From positions 92,517-156,516 of the forward strand of contig CAKZOO010000066.1 in NCBI GenBank assembly GCA_937136455.1: 64,000 nucleotides of DNA, read 5' to 3'. Below, piece after piece: positions 62,284 to 64,000 of this stretch (its first letter is position 1; each line of letters opens with the position of its first letter). Source of the stretch: an uncultured Flavobacteriaceae bacterium (GTDB taxonomy: Bacteria > Bacteroidota > Bacteroidia > Flavobacteriales > Flavobacteriaceae). The notes under the pieces are model-generated. The model saw only the letters and a program-made list of their open reading frames with translations, made no database searches and was not told the origin of the DNA. Made by a program: the position numbers and the translations under genes.

Positions 62284-62291
62284 AGAGGAGG
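62284..62291 (+). promoter_or_regulatory. Strong Shine-Dalgarno sequence of rpsU
   Basis: AGAGGAGG, nine bases before the ATG. It is the strongest match to the 16S rRNA 3' end that I noticed at any start in the window. Bacteroidota rarely use such sites; rpsU is a known exception because S21 helps hide the anti-Shine-Dalgarno, allowing autoregulation. Confidence 0.85.
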
Positions 62292-62300
62292 TTAAAGCTT

Positions 62301-62495
62301 ATGTTAATTATACCGATTAAAGAAGGAGAAAATATAGATAGAGCTCTAAAGCGTTTTAAGCGAAAGTTCGATAGAACTGGAACTATGCGTCAATTGAGAA
62401 GCCGTCAGCAATTCACAAAGCCATCTGTGGCTAAGAGAGCTCAGCTTCAAAAAGCAGCTTATATTCAAAATTTAAGAGACCAAGAAGAGATTTAA
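62301..62495 (+). CDS. rpsU: 30S ribosomal protein bS21
   Basis: A 64-residue basic protein beginning MLIIPIKEGENIDRALKRF, with RFKRKFDRTG and an Arg/Gln-rich middle. In Flavobacteriia S21 lies on the ribosome platform and helps occlude the 3' end of 16S rRNA. The ATG at 62301 is fixed by the Shine-Dalgarno site; the longer frame starts inside the promoter. Monocistronic, with its own promoter and terminator. Confidence 0.96.
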   Translation: MLIIPIKEGENIDRALKRFKRKFDRTGTMRQLRSRQQFTKPSVAKRAQLQKAAYIQNLRDQEEI

Positions 62496-62516
62496 TCTCA
62501 GATAGGCCATCATATC

Positions 62517-62547
62517 AAAGTCCCGTTTTTTAGCGGGACTTTTTTTT
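62517..62547 (+). terminator. Intrinsic terminator of rpsU
   Basis: Seven-bp perfect stem AGTCCCG/CGGGACT, extendable by flanking A-T pairs, around TTTTTTAG, followed by seven T (62541-62547). Confidence 0.9.
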
Positions 62548-62574
62548 GTTTTAATCCTAGTAGTTCTATCTTTA
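62546..62574 (+). promoter_or_regulatory. Promoter of xerC/D, beginning in the rpsU terminator
   Basis: TTG at 62546-62548 is made from the end of the rpsU T run. An 18-base spacer and TATCTTTA (62567-62574, one mismatch) follow, then AATC and the ATG at 62579. Confidence 0.5.
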
Positions 62575-62578
62575 AATC

Positions 62579-63469
62579 ATGAATCGATCTAAATTTATAG
62601 ACTACCTCACTTCTGAAAAGAATTATTCTAAGCATACGGTAGCTGCTTATAAGAAAGATTTAGATGATTTTTCACGCTTTTGTGATTTAGAATACGATCT
62701 AGGGAGTGTTGATGCTGTTGCTTATGCAATTATCAGATCTTGGATTGTGTTTCTAGTTGATTCTGGAATCACCAATCGTTCCATCAATAGAAAGATGGCA
62801 TCTCTTAAAGCCTACTATAAATTTTTAATTCAAACTGGAACCATTCAAAGTTCTCCTTTTTCAAAACACAAAGCTTTAAAAATTGCTCAAAAAATAGCGA
62901 TGCCTTTTTCTTCTGATGAAATGCAGAAACTTCTGAGTGAAATACCCTTTGAAGATAGCTTTGAAGGTGTCAGGGATAAATTAATAATCGAATTGCTATA
63001 CGCTACTGGAATTAGAAGAGATGAGCTGATCAACTTGAAAATTAAAAATGTTCAATTTACTCCTGATACGATTAAAGTCTTAGGTAAGCGAAATAAAGAG
63101 CGAATTATTCCATTGATTCCCAAAGTCAGTTCTTTGATTCAGGAATATCTAATAATGAGAAACAATCTTGATTCGATTAGAGATAAGGACTATTTGTTTC
63201 TGTTAAAATCAGGTTATAAAATATACGATTCTCTTGTTTATCGCGTCATAAATCATTATTTTAGTATAGTCACGAGTAAGGAAAAGAAGTCTCCTCATAT
63301 TCTAAGACATACGTTCGCAACTCATTTGTTAAATCAGGGAGCAGATTTAAATGCTGTAAAGGAGCTCTTAGGTCATGCGAGTTTATCTTCAACGCAAGTT
63401 TATACGCATAATTCTATCGCGACTCTAAAAAAAGTGCATTCTGCTGCTCATCCCCGTTCTAAGAAATAG
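62579..63469 (+). CDS. Tyrosine recombinase, XerC/XerD type
   Basis: A 296-residue site-specific recombinase with an N-terminal SAM-like core-binding domain (about 1-88) and a catalytic domain. The catalytic residues are the first Arg in GIRRDEL, Lys in GKRNKE, HxxR in HILRH, His in LGHASL and the nucleophilic Tyr in QVYTHN. Together with a second Xer it would resolve chromosome dimers at dif. The housekeeping context (rpsU, hpf) argues against a mobile-element integrase. Which Xer it is cannot be settled from sequence alone. Confidence 0.9.
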   Translation: MNRSKFIDYLTSEKNYSKHTVAAYKKDLDDFSRFCDLEYDLGSVDAVAYAIIRSWIVFLVDSGITNRSINRKMASLKAYYKFLIQTGTIQSSPFSKHKALKIAQKIAMPFSSDEMQKLLSEIPFEDSFEGVRDKLIIELLYATGIRRDELINLKIKNVQFTPDTIKVLGKRNKERIIPLIPKVSSLIQEYLIMRNNLDSIRDKDYLFLLKSGYKIYDSLVYRVINHYFSIVTSKEKKSPHILRHTFATHLLNQGADLNAVKELLGHASLSSTQVYTHNSIATLKKVHSAAHPRSKK

Positions 63470-63502
63470 AGTTTATATTATAAATCTTAAAACCTAATTA
63501 CT

Positions 63503-63808
63503 ATGAAAATTAACATTCAAGATGTCAATTTTAATGCAGAGCAATCATTAATCGAATTTACAAAAGAACGATTAAGTAAAGTGGAACACTTTTTTGACAG
63601 AGTTATTGATGTAGATGTTTTTTTAAAATTGGAGAATACTTCATCTAAAGAAAACAAAATTGCAGAGATAAAAGTACATGTTCCTAAAGAAAGTATCGTA
63701 GTAAGTAAACAGTGTAAGAGTTTTGAGGAAGCCATTGATACTGGCTGTAAAGCGGTGGAACGCAGCTTGTTAAAATTAAAGGAGAAACGATCGAGAAAAC
63801 ACGCTTAA
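63503..63808 (+). CDS. hpf: Ribosome hibernation promoting factor, short form (RaiA/HPF family)
   Basis: A 101-residue protein of the S30AE family that binds the 30S subunit decoding region and dimerises or inactivates ribosomes in stationary phase. Visible segments are INIQDVNFNAEQSLIEFTKE, DVFLKLENTSS and AEIKVHVPKESIVV. It lacks the C-terminal dimerisation domain of long HPF. Located between xerC/D and tRNA-Thr, a common flavobacterial order. Confidence 0.93.
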   Translation: MKINIQDVNFNAEQSLIEFTKERLSKVEHFFDRVIDVDVFLKLENTSSKENKIAEIKVHVPKESIVVSKQCKSFEEAIDTGCKAVERSLLKLKEKRSRKHA

Positions 63809-63839
63809 AATTTCTTTGAAAAAAAGCGTAAAATTTTTT
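63801..63839 (+). terminator. Probable terminator of hpf, overlapping its stop codon
   Basis: ACGCTT (including the TAA context) pairs with AAGCGT (63824-63829); TTTC/GAAA forms an inner stem. A run of six T follows at 63834-63839. Confidence 0.6.
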
Positions 63840-63849
63840 CAAAAATATT

Positions 63850-63878
63850 TTGAATAATTAAATAATTCTATACATTTG
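63850..63878 (+). promoter_or_regulatory. Promoter of the tRNA-Thr transcript
   Basis: TTG at 63850-63852, an 18-base spacer and TACATTTG at 63871-63878, a full match to the flavobacterial promoter, 49 bases before the tRNA. Confidence 0.75.
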
Positions 63879-63879
63879 C

Positions 63880-63905
63880 AGTCCGTTTGAAAAAGCGGAC
63901 TTTTT
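63880..63905 (+). terminator. GAAA-capped hairpin with U run at the 5' end of the tRNA transcript
   Basis: AGTCCGTTT (63880-63888) and AAGCGGACT (63893-63901) form a nine-pair stem with one T-G pair around the tetraloop GAAA, followed by TTTT and C. It begins at the predicted transcription start. It looks like an intrinsic terminator but could instead be a 5' stabiliser or processing signal. Confidence 0.55.
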
Positions 63906-63927
63906 CTTTAGAGAGAAAGTGGTAAAA

Positions 63928-64000
63928 GCCGATGTAGCTCAGCTGGCTAGAGCAGCTGATTTGTAATCAGCAGGTCGTGGGTTCGAGTCCCTCTATCGGC
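63928..64000 (+). tRNA. tRNA-Thr (anticodon TGT), cut at the window edge
   Basis: A cloverleaf is visible: acceptor GCCGATG/TATCGGC, D arm with AGCTCAGCTGGCTAGAGC, anticodon stem GCTGA/TCAGC with loop TTTGTAA, and T arm with GGGTTCGAGTCCC. Anticodon TGT reads ACA/ACG-type Thr codons. All 73 bases up to the end of the acceptor stem are present; the discriminator base and any CCA lie outside. Probably the first of a tRNA cluster. Confidence 0.95.

Noticed and set aside
62579..63469. Tyrosine recombinase plus nearby tRNA as a possible integrated element
   Set aside because: The gene is flanked by rpsU and hpf in the usual flavobacterial order, has the XerC/D length, and no attachment-site repeats or phage genes are present; the tRNA is intact as far as visible.

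Overview
The window is a gap-free, gene-dense stretch of a low-GC chromosome from a Bacteroidota member, most likely a marine Flavobacteriia (inference). The evidence is the type IX secretion plug protein, the Na+-pumping NADH:quinone reductase (nqr) operon, DUF6702 and DUF1573 proteins, a PspC/rhodanese/RCK-channel cluster, the S21-XerC-HPF-tRNA-Thr order, weak Shine-Dalgarno sequences almost everywhere, and many copies of the Bacteroidota promoter -7 element TAnnTTTG. I see no CRISPR array, insertion sequence, prophage or rRNA gene. No gene-free gap exceeds about 210 bases.

Layout. 1-2.4 kb: end-truncated pruA and the T9SS plug gene (minus strand). 2.6-10 kb: nqrABCDEF, then a small unknown gene and apbE, whose product attaches FMN to NqrB and NqrC. 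10-14.4 kb (minus): methyltransferase, map, gpmI, an acetyltransferase, pepE. 14.5-19.2 kb (plus): two related secreted proteins with carboxypeptidase-regulatory-like domains, a DUF6702 protein, an M1 metallopeptidase, tatA. 19.2-28.6 kb: O-methyltransferase, MFS transporter, clpP, a coiled-coil protein with a degenerate zinc ribbon, nif3-like gene, lpxK, then a small Cys-rich membrane protein, an ECF sigma factor and lipA in one operon, then murB, an aminotransferase and a DUF1573 protein. 29-44 kb: valS, a sterol-desaturase-like protein, the rsfS-ftsH-LUD-cdsA-psd operon (minus), birA, pyrE, a Nudix gene, coaD, ddl, a PASTA protein, an rluD-like gene, yaaA. 44-49 kb: two-domain pyruvate carboxylase and an M20 peptidase. 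49-56 kb (minus): complete trpEGDCFBA operon preceded by a leader peptide and an attenuator. 56-64 kb: marR-yceI, rhodanese, PspC, K+ channel, Na+/Ala symporter, helix-hairpin-helix protein, acyl-CoA dehydrogenase, rpsU, xerC/D, hpf, and tRNA-Thr cut by the window edge.

The gene content is mostly core metabolism and envelope biology; the unusual material is regulatory. (1) A previously unannotated 16-residue leader peptide with three consecutive Trp codons and an attenuator hairpin precedes trpE. (2) The -7 element lies exactly four bases before the start codon in at least five genes and, with one mismatch, in three more, which predicts leaderless mRNAs. (3) Terminators run directly into the next promoter. 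(4) The only strong Shine-Dalgarno sequence noted belongs to rpsU, consistent with S21-dependent autoregulation. (5) A strong terminator lies inside the first codons of the gene after the symporter. (6) The transcript of the tRNA-Thr locus should begin with a GAAA-capped hairpin followed by a U run.

Promoter calls were read by eye from the TAnnTTTG consensus, sometimes with a TTG about 17-23 bases upstream; no expression data are available. Start codons were moved from the longest reading frame wherever homologous N-termini, neighbouring genes or promoter position favoured a downstream start.
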